From Bacillus sp. X1(2014) (GTDB lineage: Bacteria > Bacillota > Bacilli > Bacillales_B > DSM-18226), in assembly GCF_007678255.1 (NCBI RefSeq), contig NZ_VEED01000003.1, positions 124,001-188,000 on the forward strand: 64,000 nucleotides of DNA. The letters are read 5' to 3'. A program made the translations under genes and the position numbers. How positions within the stretch are numbered: position 1 is the first letter of the stretch; every line of letters begins with the position of its first letter. Positions 54,235 to 63,497 of this stretch are shown in pieces. The notes below the pieces were generated by a model. The model was given only the letters and a program-made list of their open reading frames with translations, searched no databases and was not told where the DNA came from.

Positions 54235-54251
54235 CTTCTCAAGGAGATACT
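54224..54251 (+). promoter_or_regulatory. candidate sigma-F promoter of sigG
   Basis: GCATA (54224-54228), 14-bp spacer and GGAGATACT (54243-54251) fit the sigma-F pattern GYWTA and GGnnAnAnT, with a spacer one base shorter than usual. The -35 lies inside the 3' arm of the sigE terminator. In B. subtilis sigG is first transcribed by sigma-F in the forespore. Confidence 0.5.
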
Positions 54252-54289
54252 GTTTTTTGTACAGCAACTCCTGTGAGGAGGGAAAAGGA

Positions 54290-55069
54290 TTGACTCGAAA
54301 TAAAGTTGAAATTTGCGGTGTGGACACAGCAAAACTTCCTGTCTTAAAAAACGAAGAAATGAGAATACTCTTCAAGCAAATGCAAGAGGGCGATATTTAT
54401 GCCAGAGAAAAGCTAGTCAACGGTAATTTACGACTCGTATTAAGTGTCATTCAACGTTTTAACAATAGAGGCGAGTTTGTTGACGACTTGTTTCAAGTTG
54501 GCTGTATTGGGCTGATGAAATCTATCGATAACTTTGATTTGGGCCAAAACGTAAAGTTTTCAACCTATGCGGTTCCAATGATTATTGGTGAAATTCGAAG
54601 GTACTTGCGTGATAATAATCCAATTCGCGTTTCTAGATCCTTGAGGGATATTGCATATAAAGCCCTTCAGGTAAGAGAGCGATTGATGAGCGAAACTTCA
54701 AGGGAACCAACCGCGGAAGAAATTGCGAAGGTCTTAGAAGTTCCACATGAAGAAATCGTTTTCGCCCTTGATGCCATTCAGGACCCAGTGTCCCTTTTCG
54801 AGCCAATTTATAATGATGGCGGCGATCCAATTTATGTGATGGACCAATTAAGCGATGAAAAAAATAAAGATATCCATTGGATTGAAGAAATTGCATTAAA
54901 AGAAGGAATGCGCAGGCTAAACGATCGCGAAAAGTTAATTTTACGGAAACGATTCTTTCAAGGTAAAACACAAATGGAGGTCGCAGATGAAATTGGGATT
55001 TCCCAAGCACAAGTTTCTCGGTTAGAAAAAGCTGCGATAAGACAAATGAATAAAAATATCCAAAGTTAG
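54290..55069 (+). CDS. sigG: late forespore sigma factor sigma-G
   Basis: Sigma factor of the engulfed forespore, directing SASP, germination and dormancy genes. The 259 residues start MTRNKVEICGVDTAKLPVL, with region 2 (LVNGNLRLVLSVIQRFNNRG, DDLFQVGCIGLMKSIDNF) and region 4 helix-turn-helix VADEIGISQAQVSRLEKAAI. TTG 54290 is chosen since GAGGAGGG precedes it and the N-terminus equals the family's. It lies downstream of sigE behind a terminator, so it is transcribed separately as well as perhaps by read-through. Confidence 0.96.
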   Translation: MTRNKVEICGVDTAKLPVLKNEEMRILFKQMQEGDIYAREKLVNGNLRLVLSVIQRFNNRGEFVDDLFQVGCIGLMKSIDNFDLGQNVKFSTYAVPMIIGEIRRYLRDNNPIRVSRSLRDIAYKALQVRERLMSETSREPTAEEIAKVLEVPHEEIVFALDAIQDPVSLFEPIYNDGGDPIYVMDQLSDEKNKDIHWIEEIALKEGMRRLNDREKLILRKRFFQGKTQMEVADEIGISQAQVSRLEKAAIRQMNKNIQS

Positions 55070-55095
55070 GCTGTCCTTAGGGCAGCTTTATTTTT
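55070..55095 (+). terminator. weak terminator of sigG
   Basis: GCTGTCC (55070-55076) with GGGCAGC (55080-55086, one wobble pair), a 3-nt loop, then TTTATTTTTATT. The remaining ~240 bp before ylmC hold no gene that could be supported. Confidence 0.6.
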
Positions 55096-55333
55096 ATTCC
55101 TTTTACTAAAGGTTATTTTCGCAAAGAATATTGTTTTTTGTATTAGTTCATCTACACGCAAAACAATTGGGTTCGTGGCATCTTTTCGTAAAAACTTTTG
55201 CGAAAATTGCTTACAAACTTAAGTTTTTGGCCCGTATTAAGTTCCAAAAGCAACAAAGTTTACGAAAAGAGCCTTACTAAAAGTCTTAGAGTAAACATAT
55301 ATTTTATAGAAATAAAACCGGGAGTGAGAAAAA

Positions 55334-55603
55334 ATGGTAAAAATTTCTGAGTTCCAAATAAAAGATGTGGTTAATGTAGCAGATGGAAAAAGGCTTGGAA
55401 ATATTGGTGATATTGAGATAAATTTAACAACAGGAAAGATTGAAGCAGTCGTCATTAGCGGCAGTGGAAGAGTGCTTGGCTTTTTTGGTAAAGATGACGA
55501 TGTGGTTATTCCTTGGAAGAATATTTTAAAAATAGGTCAAGATGTTATTTTGGTCAGATATAAAGGCAGTACAGAAAATCTAACGGAAGAAGCAGAAGTT
55601 TAA
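55334..55603 (+). CDS. ylmC: PRC-barrel protein YlmC/YmxH family
   Basis: Small cytosolic protein of 89 residues with a PRC-barrel fold. The repeated strand pattern is VVNVADGKRLGNIGDIEIN, KIEAVVISGSGRVLGFFGK and DDVVIPWKNILKIGQDVILV. Members are linked with sporulation operons; the exact role is unknown. The ATG follows GGGAGTGAGAAAAA. It precedes ylmD as in B. subtilis; the ylmA ABC-transporter gene found there is absent here. Confidence 0.88.
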   Translation: MVKISEFQIKDVVNVADGKRLGNIGDIEINLTTGKIEAVVISGSGRVLGFFGKDDDVVIPWKNILKIGQDVILVRYKGSTENLTEEAEV

Positions 55604-55672
55604 CTATTTTATTTGCGGTGACCAATTTTTCTTTTCATGGTAAACTATAGAAAAAACATTAGAGGTATGAAA

Positions 55673-56491
55673 ATGGAACCCTTTGTTTTAAAAAATCAAT
55701 CCTTTTTAACTATTGAAAACTGGGTAAGCAAATATCCATGTTTAGTTGCGGGAATAACAACTAATAATGGCGGAGTAAGCAAAGGGGTTTACGAATCCCT
55801 TAACCTTGGTTTTCACGTTGGTGATAATCAAAGCGATGTTTGTTCTAACCGAGAAAAAGTTTCAGACTTACTCACATTTCCGCTAAAGACTTGGGTCGGA
55901 GCAGAACAAACACATGGGATTCATCTTAAAAAAATTTCTAAACATGACCGTGGCAAAGGCTCAAATTCCTATGAAAATGCTATTAAAGATACAGATGGTT
56001 TTTATACGAATGAGGAGGGAGTCTTGTTAACACTATGCTATGCCGACTGTGTCCCTCTTTTTTTTATTGCACCTGAATCAAAGATGATAGGAGTTGCCCA
56101 TGCTGGCTGGAAAGGGACTGTAGGCCAAATTGCAAAGGAAATGATCATTGCGTGGAAAAGAGAAGGAATTAACCCAGAACAGATTCTAGTTACAATTGGC
56201 CCATCCATTTGTGAAAAATGTTATATTGTTGACAAGTATGTTATAAACTTGGTCGAAAATACACTAGAAGATGTCGAAATTTTACCCTATAATTTAATTA
56301 AAGACGGCCAATATTCCTTAGATTTACGAGAAGTAAATAGACAAATACTAATGAAGTCTGGTGTACCGGATACGAATATCCAGTTGACTAACTTTTGTTC
56401 TAGTTGTGATAAAGAGTTTTTTTCCCACCGCCGTGACCAAGGGAAAACAGGAAGAATGTTAACTTTTATGGGCTGGAAGGAGAAAATGTAA
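55673..56491 (+). CDS. ylmD: YlmD, purine nucleoside phosphorylase/YfiH family (PgeF-like)
   Basis: Cytosolic zinc enzyme of the DUF152/YfiH family, described variously as a purine nucleoside phosphorylase/deaminase or as a peptidoglycan-editing factor. The 272 residues show [13 protein letters not shown], the metal-binding cysteine and histidine in [13 protein letters not shown] and [13 protein letters not shown], and [20 protein letters not shown] near the C-terminus. ATG 55673 follows TTAGAGGT at 6 nt. It lies in the ylmCDE-sepF cluster. Confidence 0.88.
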   Translation: MEPFVLKNQSFLTIENWVSKYPCLVAGITTNNGGVSKGVYESLNLGFHVGDNQSDVCSNREKVSDLLTFPLKTWVGAEQTHGIHLKKISKHDRGKGSNSYENAIKDTDGFYTNEEGVLLTLCYADCVPLFFIAPESKMIGVAHAGWKGTVGQIAKEMIIAWKREGINPEQILVTIGPSICEKCYIVDKYVINLVENTLEDVEILPYNLIKDGQYSLDLREVNRQILMKSGVPDTNIQLTNFCSSCDKEFFSHRRDQGKTGRMLTFMGWKEKM

Positions 56492-56496
56492 AGTTT

Positions 56497-57174
56497 ATGA
56501 GGGTAGCAGAAAAATACGAGATAATAAAACAACAAATCAATGAGGCCTGCCTTCGGGTCAAGCGAAACCCTGAAGAAGTCAGGGTGATAGCGGTTACGAA
56601 ATATGTTAGTACTGAGAGAGCAAATGAAGCACTACAAGCAGGTATTATAAATTTAGGCGAGAATCGGGATGAGGGACTCCTTCGTAAGTGGGAAGAACTC
56701 AAGGACAAGCCTGTATGGCATTATATCGGTTCACTTCAGACACGAAAAGTAAAAAATATCGTTAATATTGTTGAGTATATACATTCTTTGGACAGAATTT
56801 CTCTTGCAGAAGAAATTAATAAACGAGCAGAACATAAGGTAAAATGCTTGGTGCAAGTTAATGTCTCTGGAGAAGAATCAAAGCATGGCTTACCTGCAGA
56901 AGAAGTGCTGACTTTTATTGAATCACTTCGTAACTTTGAACATATCAGTGTTGAAGGTTTAATGACAATGGCTCCACTTACTGATAATGAATCTCAAATA
57001 CGTGAATGTTTTCGTAAATTAAGAGAACTTCGTAAACAAGTCCAAGCCTTAAATTTAGATTATGCTCCTTGCACAGAACTTTCGATGGGCATGTCCAATG
57101 ATTTTGAAATTGCTATTGAAGAAGGGGCTACAATGGTAAGAATAGGCACTGCGCTTGTTGGTGAAGATGGTTAG
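56497..57174 (+). CDS. ylmE: YggS-family pyridoxal-phosphate homeostasis protein
   Basis: Alanine-racemase-like protein that binds pyridoxal phosphate without a known catalytic reaction and affects vitamin B6 and amino-acid balance. The 225 residues have the PLP lysine in [14 protein letters not shown] (near K36), a [15 protein letters not shown] stretch, [13 protein letters not shown], and the phosphate-binding [28 protein letters not shown] C-terminus (in two parts). The ATG lies 5 bp after ylmD, its ribosome site GAAGGAG being in ylmD. Confidence 0.93.
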   Translation: MRVAEKYEIIKQQINEACLRVKRNPEEVRVIAVTKYVSTERANEALQAGIINLGENRDEGLLRKWEELKDKPVWHYIGSLQTRKVKNIVNIVEYIHSLDRISLAEEINKRAEHKVKCLVQVNVSGEESKHGLPAEEVLTFIESLRNFEHISVEGLMTMAPLTDNESQIRECFRKLRELRKQVQALNLDYAPCTELSMGMSNDFEIAIEEGATMVRIGTALVGEDG

Positions 57175-57185
57175 GAGAGAAAATC

Positions 57186-57647
57186 ATGACGATTAAATCG
57201 AAATTAAAAACATTTTTCTTTTTGGATGATGAATATGATGATAACAAAGTTGATTATCCAGAAGTAGTTGAACCACTTCCAGTAAAACAAAAGCAACAAC
57301 CTGTGGTAAAGAACCAAAACGTTGTCAACTTGCAAACCGTGCAAAAATCGGCTAATTCTACAAAATCATCCAAAGTAATTTTAGTTGAACCACGTTCTTA
57401 TTCTGAGTCAACTGAAATTGCAGACCATTTAAAAAACCGCCGCGCAGTTGTCGTGAACCTGCAGCGAATTGACAGTGACCAAGGCAGACAAATTGTCGAT
57501 TTTCTAAGTGGTGCTGTTTATGCAATTGGTGGAGACATTCAAAAGATTGGTTTCAGTATATTCTTATGTACACCTGATAATGTTGAGGTTTCAGGAAATA
57601 TATCAGAACTTATTCCTGACTTTGAAAATCAAAATACGAGGTGGTAA
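57186..57647 (+). CDS. sepF: cell division protein SepF
   Basis: FtsZ-binding protein that forms rings and anchors the Z-ring to the membrane alongside FtsA. The 153 residues have an N-terminal amphipathic helix (about 1-13), a Glu/Pro/Gln linker, and the conserved C-terminal domain beginning [13 protein letters not shown] (near 62-74), with [20 protein letters not shown] and [15 protein letters not shown]. The ATG follows TTAGGAGAGAAAATC, 11 bp after ylmE. Confidence 0.95.
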   Translation: MTIKSKLKTFFFLDDEYDDNKVDYPEVVEPLPVKQKQQPVVKNQNVVNLQTVQKSANSTKSSKVILVEPRSYSESTEIADHLKNRRAVVVNLQRIDSDQGRQIVDFLSGAVYAIGGDIQKIGFSIFLCTPDNVEVSGNISELIPDFENQNTRW

Positions 57648-57653
57648 TGCTTA

Positions 57654-57920
57654 ATGGCACTTGTTTTTAGTTTATTACAGAAGCTAATACAACTTTATTC
57701 GTATGCCTTAATTATATATATTTTAATGTCTTGGTTTCCAAACGCTAGAGGGTCATCTATCGGACAATTTTTTGCGAAAATTTGTGAACCATATTTAGAG
57801 CCATTTAGACGAATCATTCCACCAATTGGTATGATGGACATCTCTCCAATCGTTGCCTTTCTTGTACTTAACTTTGCGCAAAATGGATTATCAAGTGTCT
57901 ATCGTTTTCTTGTTTCTTAA
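57654..57920 (+). CDS. ylmG: YggT-family membrane protein YlmG
   Basis: Small integral membrane protein of 88 residues with two helices (about 8-27 and 64-84). The connecting loop contains the family signature [19 protein letters not shown] (residues about 42-60). Relatives affect cell or chloroplast division and osmotic tolerance; the mechanism is unknown. Co-transcribed with sepF, whose stop lies 6 bp upstream. Confidence 0.93.
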   Translation: MALVFSLLQKLIQLYSYALIIYILMSWFPNARGSSIGQFFAKICEPYLEPFRRIIPPIGMMDISPIVAFLVLNFAQNGLSSVYRFLVS

Positions 57921-57950
57921 GAATATTGAATCTAGGTTGTGTTTTGAAAA

Positions 57951-58727
57951 ATGAATATCTATCAGCACTTTCGTCCAGAAGAACGAGAATTTATTGATCA
58001 GGTGTTAAATTGGAAGAATTATGTTGACACACAATATACTCCTAAATTAACCGATTTCCTTGATCCAAGAGAACAACATATACTAAAAATGTTAATTGGT
58101 GAACATGGTGAGGTAAAGTATAAACTTTTTGGCGGCAGCACAGATGTAGAAAGAAAAAGAGCCCTAATTTTTCCTGATTATCTAACATCGATTAATAATG
58201 ATGAATTTCAAATAAGCCTTTTCGACATTCACTATCCAACCAAGTTTGTTACGATCGAGCATCGACAGGTTTTGGGAACACTTATGTCCCTAGGTCTGAA
58301 GCGGGGAAAGTTTGGGGATATCCTCAATATAGATGGGAAATGCCAATTTTTTGCCGCAAAGGATATAAGCGATTATATCCTAAACAATGTTGAAACAATT
58401 GGCAGGGCAGGCGTAAAACTAACTGAAACGAATATAGAAAATGCACTTCCCACCAATGAAAAATTGGTGGAAAGTGACTTAACGATATCTTCTCTGCGTC
58501 TTGATACGGTTATCTCAGGAATTTATCATTTGTCACGGCAAAAATCACAACTTCTTATTCAACAAGGACTCGTGAAGGTGAATTGGACAATAATTGAAAA
58601 TCCTTCATTTGAATGTGGTGTGGGTGACATGATTTCAGTTAGGGGAAGTGGCCGAGCAAAGATTTTTGCTATTCAAGGGAAAACGAAAAAAGAAAAATGG
58701 CGACTAAATGTCGGAAAACAAAAATAA
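57951..58727 (+). CDS. ylmH: S4-domain RNA-binding protein YlmH
   Basis: Cytosolic RNA-binding protein of 258 residues with an N-terminal YlmH domain (IYQHFRPEEREFID, KLTDFLDPREQHIL, ERKRALIFPDYL) and a C-terminal S4 domain (SSLRLDTVISGIYHLSRQKS, about residues 182-240). Recent work in Firmicutes links YlmH to rescue of peptidyl-tRNA on the large ribosomal subunit. The ribosome site is weak. Next to divIVA, as in B. subtilis. Confidence 0.92.
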   Translation: MNIYQHFRPEEREFIDQVLNWKNYVDTQYTPKLTDFLDPREQHILKMLIGEHGEVKYKLFGGSTDVERKRALIFPDYLTSINNDEFQISLFDIHYPTKFVTIEHRQVLGTLMSLGLKRGKFGDILNIDGKCQFFAAKDISDYILNNVETIGRAGVKLTETNIENALPTNEKLVESDLTISSLRLDTVISGIYHLSRQKSQLLIQQGLVKVNWTIIENPSFECGVGDMISVRGSGRAKIFAIQGKTKKEKWRLNVGKQK

Positions 58728-58746
58728 CTATATAAATAAAGAAGGA

Positions 58747-58769
58747 AATTCGATGAATGATGTCGAATT
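58747..58769 (+). repeat. small inverted repeat before divIVA
   Basis: AATTCGA (58747-58753) and TCGAATT (58763-58769) can pair over a 9-nt loop. It has no T-run, so it is not a clear terminator; it might be part of the divIVA promoter region. Confidence 0.35.
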
Positions 58770-58813
58770 CTTGCATATACATATAGAATTAGAGATTGTA
58801 TGGAGGTGGCATC

Positions 58814-59329
58814 ATGCCGTTAACACCGTTGGATATTCACAATAAGGAGTTTAATAAGGGTTTTAGAGGATATGATGAGGATGAGGTCAACGAGTTTCTC
58901 GATCAGGTGATCAAGGATTATGAATTAGTACTTAGAGAGAAAAAAGAATTAGAAGAACGCTTGAACGATATGAACGAGCGTCTTGGTCACTTTGTTACGA
59001 TTGAAGAAACTCTAAATAAATCTATCATCATTGCTCAAGAAGCGGGTGAGGATGTTAAACGAAATGCTCAAAAGGAAGCAAAGTTGATTATTAAAGAAGC
59101 GGAGAAAAATGCGGATCGGATTGTCAATGAATCACTATCAAAAGCAAGGAAGATTGCTCTTGAAATCGAGGATTTAAAAAAGCAGTCTAAAGTATTCCGG
59201 ACACGTTTTAAGATGTTGATTGAGGCTCAGCTTGATATGTTGAATACCGATGATTGGGATCACTTATTAGAATATGAGGTAGATGCAACGGAACTAAAAG
59301 TTCATGAAGAAGAAGATTCATTAGCTTGA
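58814..59329 (+). CDS. divIVA: cell division protein DivIVA
   Basis: Coiled-coil protein that senses negative membrane curvature at poles and septa, positions MinCD, and anchors chromosomes during sporulation. The 171 residues have a short membrane-binding head MPLTPLDIHNKEFNKGFRGY (residues 1-20) followed by DEDEVNEFLDQVIKDYE and long coiled coils (about 30-145). ATG 58814 has GGAGGTGG upstream; longer in-frame starts cover that site. Its stop codon overlaps the -35 of the ileS promoter. Confidence 0.95.
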   Translation: MPLTPLDIHNKEFNKGFRGYDEDEVNEFLDQVIKDYELVLREKKELEERLNDMNERLGHFVTIEETLNKSIIIAQEAGEDVKRNAQKEAKLIIKEAEKNADRIVNESLSKARKIALEIEDLKKQSKVFRTRFKMLIEAQLDMLNTDDWDHLLEYEVDATELKVHEEEDSLA

Positions 59330-59355
59330 CGAAAAGCATTTTTATAGCATATAAT
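59326..59355 (+). promoter_or_regulatory. sigma-A promoter of ileS
   Basis: TTGACG (59326-59331, overlapping the divIVA stop codon), 18-bp spacer and perfect TATAAT (59350-59355). Transcription should start near 59362, giving a ~335-nt leader. Confidence 0.85.
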
Positions 59356-59361
59356 TTCTTA

Positions 59362-59645
59362 ACAGTTATAAAGAATGGTCAATGACGATGATAGGGACAG
59401 TATAATTTTTCTAGGACTTTTTTAGCGAGCCAGGGGCGGTGTAAGCCTGGTAAAGTTGAAAAATTGAAGATCACCCTTGAGTTCCATAGCCCAACCTCCT
59501 TATTTAAGGATAGTAGGCTTAGGCGTGTTATTCACGTTACGAATGCTAAAGAGGATAGCCAATTTAATTCGAGCTATCTATCAGGGTGGTACCGCGGGAA
59601 TAAAACCTTCTCGTCCCTATTTTGGGATGAGAGGGTTTTTTTATT
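59362..59645 (+). promoter_or_regulatory. T-box leader (Ile-specific) of ileS
   Basis: tRNA-sensing riboswitch. The T-box core AGGGTGGTACCGCG is at 59583-59596. The terminator pairs CCTTCTCGTCCC (59606-59617) with GGGATGAGAGGG (59624-59635), followed by seven T residues. In stem I the likely specifier is the isoleucine codon ATC at 59470-59472, and the distal part has CCAGG/CCTGG (59431-59450). Uncharged tRNA-Ile would stabilise the antiterminator and allow ileS expression. Confidence 0.95.
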
Positions 59646-59696
59646 TGTCTATTGGCTATTCTTGTTATATGAAGAGGATTACAGGAGGAAGAAAAA

Positions 59697-62462
59697 ATGG
59701 AGTATAAAAATACGTTATTAATGCCACAAACTGAATTTCCGATGCGTGGCAATCTTCCACAAAGAGAGCCTGAGATTCAGGCAAAATGGGAAGAGTTAAA
59801 TATTTACAAAAAAGTTCAAGAACGAACTAAAGGACGTCCGATGTTTGTATTGCATGATGGTCCTCCATATGCCAATGGTGACATCCATATGGGGCATGCC
59901 CTTAATAAAATTTTAAAAGATATGATTGTCCGCTATAAGTCAATGAGCGGTTTCCATGCACCATACGTACCAGGCTGGGATACACATGGCCTTCCAATTG
60001 AGCAAGCGTTAACGAATAAAGGTGTAAAACGTAAAGAAATGACGGTCGCAGAATTCCGTCAACTTTGTACAAAGTATGCTCTCGAACAAATTGATAATCA
60101 GCGTGAACAATTTAAACGACTTGGTGTGCGCGGTGACTGGGAAAACCCTTATATTACCCTAAAACCAGCCTATGAAGCACAGCAGATTAAAGTCTTCGGT
60201 GAAATGGCTAAGAAAGGTTATATTTATAAAGGACTCAAGCCTGTCTATTGGTCACCATCCAGTGAATCTGCACTTGCTGAAGCTGAGATTGAATACCAAG
60301 ACAAAAAATCCGCATCCATTTATGTGGGCTTTAAGGTGAAAGATGGAAAAGATGTACTAGATACAGACACCCAAATTATTATCTGGACAACAACTCCTTG
60401 GACAATTCCGGCGAACTTAGGTATTTCTGTTCATCCGGATCTAACATATGTTGTAGTTGCGGCAAATGGGAACAAATATCTAGTTGCTGAGGCTCTTTTG
60501 GAATCAGTTTCGAAGGAAATTGGCTGGGAAGAAGTAACAGTTGTTAAAAAGGTAAAAGGAAATGATTTAGAAAATATTTTAGCTGTTCATCCTCTTTATG
60601 GCCGCGATTCATTGGTAATGTTAGGAGAACATGTAACAACAGATGCAGGTACTGGCTGTGTTCATACAGCACCTGGTCACGGGGAAGATGACTTTTATGT
60701 AGGCCAAAAATATGGTTTAGATGTCCTATGCCCTGTCGATGATAAAGGTGTGATGACCAGTGAGGCGCCAGGTTTTGAAGGATTATTTTACGATAAAGCA
60801 AATAAACCAATCACACAAGCATTAGAAAATGCAGGTGCATTGCTTAAACTTTCTTTTATTACCCATTCTTATCCACACGATTGGAGAACGAAAAAACCGG
60901 TAATCTACCGAGCGACAGCACAATGGTTTGCATCTATTAAAGATTTCCGAAATGAGTTACTAGATGCAGTAAAGGAAACAAAATGGATTCCTGCTTGGGG
61001 TGAAACCCGTTTATTTAATATGGTTCGTGACCGAGGGGACTGGTGTATTTCTCGTCAACGTGTCTGGGGAGTACCAATTCCTGTTTTCTACGCAGAAACT
61101 GGCGAAGAAATCATTACAGATGAAACGATTAATCATGTTTCAGATTTATTCCGTGAATTTGGTTCAAATGTATGGTTTGAGCGTGAGGCAAAAGAATTAC
61201 TACCTGCTGGCTTTACTCATCCAGGAAGTCCAAACGGTATTTTTACTAAAGAAACAGATATCATGGATGTATGGTTTGATTCAGGATCTTCCCATCAAGC
61301 TGTTTTACTTGAAAGAGATGATTTAGTTCGACCAGCTGATCTTTATCTTGAAGGCTCGGACCAGTATCGCGGCTGGTTTAACTCGTCATTATCTACTGCT
61401 GTAGCCGTGACAGGTGAAGCACCATACAAAGGAGTATTAAGCCACGGATTTGCCCTTGATGGTGAAGGCAGGAAGATGAGTAAGTCCATCGGTAATGTCG
61501 TTATCCCTGCAAAAGTAATGAACCAGTTAGGTGCAGATATTTTACGCCTTTGGGTTGCTTCAGTTGATTATCAAGCAGATGTTCGTGTTTCAGATGCAAT
61601 CTTAAAGCAGGTCGCAGAGGTTTATCGTAAAATTCGTAACACCTTCCGTTTCTTATTAGGAAATTTAGCTGATTTTACTCCAGCAGATAAAGTGGCATAT
61701 GAAAATCTGCGCGAAGTCGACCAATTTATGCTGGTTAAATTAAATAATTTGATTAAAAATGTTCGCAATGCCTATGAAAACTATGAATTCGCTGGCATCT
61801 ATCACGCGATTAATAATTTCTGCACCCTTGATTTAAGTTCATTTTATTTGGATTTTGCTAAAGATGTCCTTTATATTGAAGCTACAAATAATCATGAGCG
61901 ACGTGCTATTCAGACAGTGTTATATGAATCGCTGCTTGCTTTAACAAAATTAGTTTCACCTATCCTTTCACACACTGCTGATGAAGTGTGGAAGTTTATC
62001 CCAGCGGTAACAGAAGAGAGTGTCCAGTTAACTGACCTTCCTGAATATCAGGAATTAAAAAATGCTCAAGGTTTAGAGGAAAAGTGGACTGAATTCATGA
62101 AACTTCGGGATGATGTATTAAAGGCTCTTGAGGAAGCACGTAATCAAAAAGTGATTGGGAAGTCGTTAACTGCAAAGGTTACTCTTTATGTCAATGAAAA
62201 ATCAAAAGCTTTATTAGACTCGATTGAAGAAAATATGAAACAACTCTTTATTATCTCAGGCTTTGAAGTGGCAGGTGCCTACGAGGATGCACCTGAAAAT
62301 GCAGTTAAATTAGAAACTGCAGCCATTGTTATAACAAAGGCTGAGGGTGAAACATGTGAGCGTTGCTGGATTGTAACACCAGAAGTAGGTCAAGATCCAG
62401 AACACCCAACACTTTGCCCGCGTTGTGCTGAAGTAGTAAAAGCTAACTATACTCATAATTAA
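59697..62462 (+). CDS. ileS: isoleucyl-tRNA synthetase
   Basis: Class I aminoacyl-tRNA synthetase that charges tRNA-Ile with an editing step against valine. The 921 residues include the HIGH motif as HMGH (64-67) in [13 protein letters not shown], an editing CP1 domain (with [12 protein letters not shown] and [15 protein letters not shown]), the KMSKS loop near 593-597, an anticodon-binding domain, and a C-terminal zinc site CERCW and CPRC. The ATG follows CAGGAGGAAGAAAAA. Regulated by the upstream T-box. Confidence 0.98.
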   Translation: MEYKNTLLMPQTEFPMRGNLPQREPEIQAKWEELNIYKKVQERTKGRPMFVLHDGPPYANGDIHMGHALNKILKDMIVRYKSMSGFHAPYVPGWDTHGLPIEQALTNKGVKRKEMTVAEFRQLCTKYALEQIDNQREQFKRLGVRGDWENPYITLKPAYEAQQIKVFGEMAKKGYIYKGLKPVYWSPSSESALAEAEIEYQDKKSASIYVGFKVKDGKDVLDTDTQIIIWTTTPWTIPANLGISVHPDLTYVVVAANGNKYLVAEALLESVSKEIGWEEVTVVKKVKGNDLENILAVHPLYGRDSLVMLGEHVTTDAGTGCVHTAPGHGEDDFYVGQKYGLDVLCPVDDKGVMTSEAPGFEGLFYDKANKPITQALENAGALLKLSFITHSYPHDWRTKKPVIYRATAQWFASIKDFRNELLDAVKETKWIPAWGETRLFNMVRDRGDWCISRQRVWGVPIPVFYAETGEEIITDETINHVSDLFREFGSNVWFEREAKELLPAGFTHPGSPNGIFTKETDIMDVWFDSGSSHQAVLLERDDLVRPADLYLEGSDQYRGWFNSSLSTAVAVTGEAPYKGVLSHGFALDGEGRKMSKSIGNVVIPAKVMNQLGADILRLWVASVDYQADVRVSDAILKQVAEVYRKIRNTFRFLLGNLADFTPADKVAYENLREVDQFMLVKLNNLIKNVRNAYENYEFAGIYHAINNFCTLDLSSFYLDFAKDVLYIEATNNHERRAIQTVLYESLLALTKLVSPILSHTADEVWKFIPAVTEESVQLTDLPEYQELKNAQGLEEKWTEFMKLRDDVLKALEEARNQKVIGKSLTAKVTLYVNEKSKALLDSIEENMKQLFIISGFEVAGAYEDAPENAVKLETAAIVITKAEGETCERCWIVTPEVGQDPEHPTLCPRCAEVVKANYTHN

Positions 62463-62470
62463 TTATGATA

Positions 62471-62505
62471 GCTCTGTGCAATTGCACAGGGCTTTTAAAT
62501 TTTTC
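62471..62505 (+). terminator. terminator of ileS
   Basis: 9-bp stem GCTCTGTGC (62471-62479) with GCACAGGGC (62484-62492, one wobble), loop AATT, then TTTTAAATTTTT. Confidence 0.8.
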
Positions 62506-62603
62506 CTTCTCCGTTAATTGTTGTTGTAGTTGTCAAATGTTTTTCCGAGTCGGTTATTGGATGGCGGAAATAATAAGACAAATGAAACACGGAGGTAACA
62601 ACT

Positions 62604-62888
62604 ATGAATGCCACGCAGGAACAGCTGTTTTTGGAACTCCGTCAAACGAAAGAAGAAATTGAATATTCCTTAAGGAACAAACCGAAGCAGGACTGGTTTA
62701 CATCCGTTTTAGAAGAGGAATTATCAGATATTAATGCAGCAATTCAAAAGCTTAAAAATGGAAATTTTGGGCAATGTGAAATTTCTGGAGAATTTTTGCC
62801 TAATGAATTATTAAAGATCATTCCTACAATAAAGTCAGTAAAGGATTCAGAGTATTTAATGCATTATTACAAAAAACCGATTTACTGA
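62604..62888 (+). CDS. ylyA: DksA/TraR-like RNA polymerase-binding protein YlyA
   Basis: Small protein of 94 residues placed like B. subtilis YlyA, a DksA-related factor that binds RNA polymerase and tunes sigma-G genes for spore germination. It has an N-terminal coiled coil (about 3-50: RQTKEEIEYSLRNK and VLEEELSDINAAIQKL), then the family stretch GNFGQCEISGEFLP. Of the four zinc-finger cysteines only C58 remains; S61 replaces the second and the C-terminal pair is absent, so no zinc site is expected. The ATG follows ACGGAGGTAACAACT. Confidence 0.82.
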   Translation: MNATQEQLFLELRQTKEEIEYSLRNKPKQDWFTSVLEEELSDINAAIQKLKNGNFGQCEISGEFLPNELLKIIPTIKSVKDSEYLMHYYKKPIY

Positions 62889-63005
62889 TCATTTTCATAA
62901 AGTTACATTTTCGTTTAGCGAAAAAGTATGCTAAAATGCTTAAGAAGTATGATAAGCGAAAGCGTCTAGACATGATGAGTCTAGTTGATGTGGAGGTATT
63001 TCTTA

Positions 63006-63497
63006 GTGTTTTATTACTTAATCGCTCTTTTTGTTATTTTATTAGATCAAATTACGAAATGGCTAATTGTAAGCAAGATGTATCTAGGGGAGAGTATACC
63101 TATCATTGATAATATTTTCTATATTACTTCTCATCGCAATCGTGGAGCAGCGTGGGGAATATTACAAGGACAAATGTGGCTCTTCTATGTTATTACCATT
63201 GTTGTAATCATCGCAATTATGTATTATCTATACAAAGCTGCAAAGGGTAAATGGATACTAGGTGTATCTTTAGCATTGATGCTTGGAGGAGCGATCGGAA
63301 ACTTTATTGACCGTGTCATTCGCAAGGAAGTTGTTGATTTCATTCATACGTATGTTTTTGGCTATAATTTCCCTGTCTTTAACATCGCAGATTCAGCTTT
63401 AGTGATCGGTGTCATCTTGTTAATGATTCAAATGGTACTAGAAGAGAGAGAAACAAAGGAGAAATCATATGGAGAAAATGGAACACATCATTCTTGA
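63006..63497 (+). CDS. lspA: lipoprotein signal peptidase
   Basis: Membrane aspartic peptidase (signal peptidase II) that removes signal peptides from prolipoproteins after lipid modification. The 163 residues have four membrane helices, with the catalytic aspartates in [15 protein letters not shown] and [11 protein letters not shown] and the conserved [14 protein letters not shown] 63006 is chosen because GTGGAGGTATTTC precedes it; the earlier in-frame ATG lies at that site. It overlaps the next gene by 29 bp. Confidence 0.95.
   Translation: MFYYLIALFVILLDQITKWLIVSKMYLGESIPIIDNIFYITSHRNRGAAWGILQGQMWLFYVITIVVIIAIMYYLYKAAKGKWILGVSLALMLGGAIGNFIDRVIRKEVVDFIHTYVFGYNFPVFNIADSALVIGVILLMIQMVLEERETKEKSYGENGTHHS

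Noticed and set aside
54112..54375. 87-codon minus-strand frame over the sigE-sigG spacer
   Set aside because: It covers the sigE terminator and the start of sigG; composition and lack of a ribosome site fit a chance frame.
55070..55333. Possible gene or ylmA remnant between sigG and ylmC
   Set aside because: No frame of useful length or ABC-transporter motif was found; ylmA is simply absent here.
59464..59752. Small open frames in the ileS leader, both strands
   Set aside because: They overlap the T-box core and terminator, which are clear RNA structures, and have no plausible ribosome site.
62465..62662. 65-codon frame between ileS and ylyA, rich in Cys
   Set aside because: It starts in the ileS terminator and overlaps the start of ylyA in another frame; no ribosome site. 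Likely chance.
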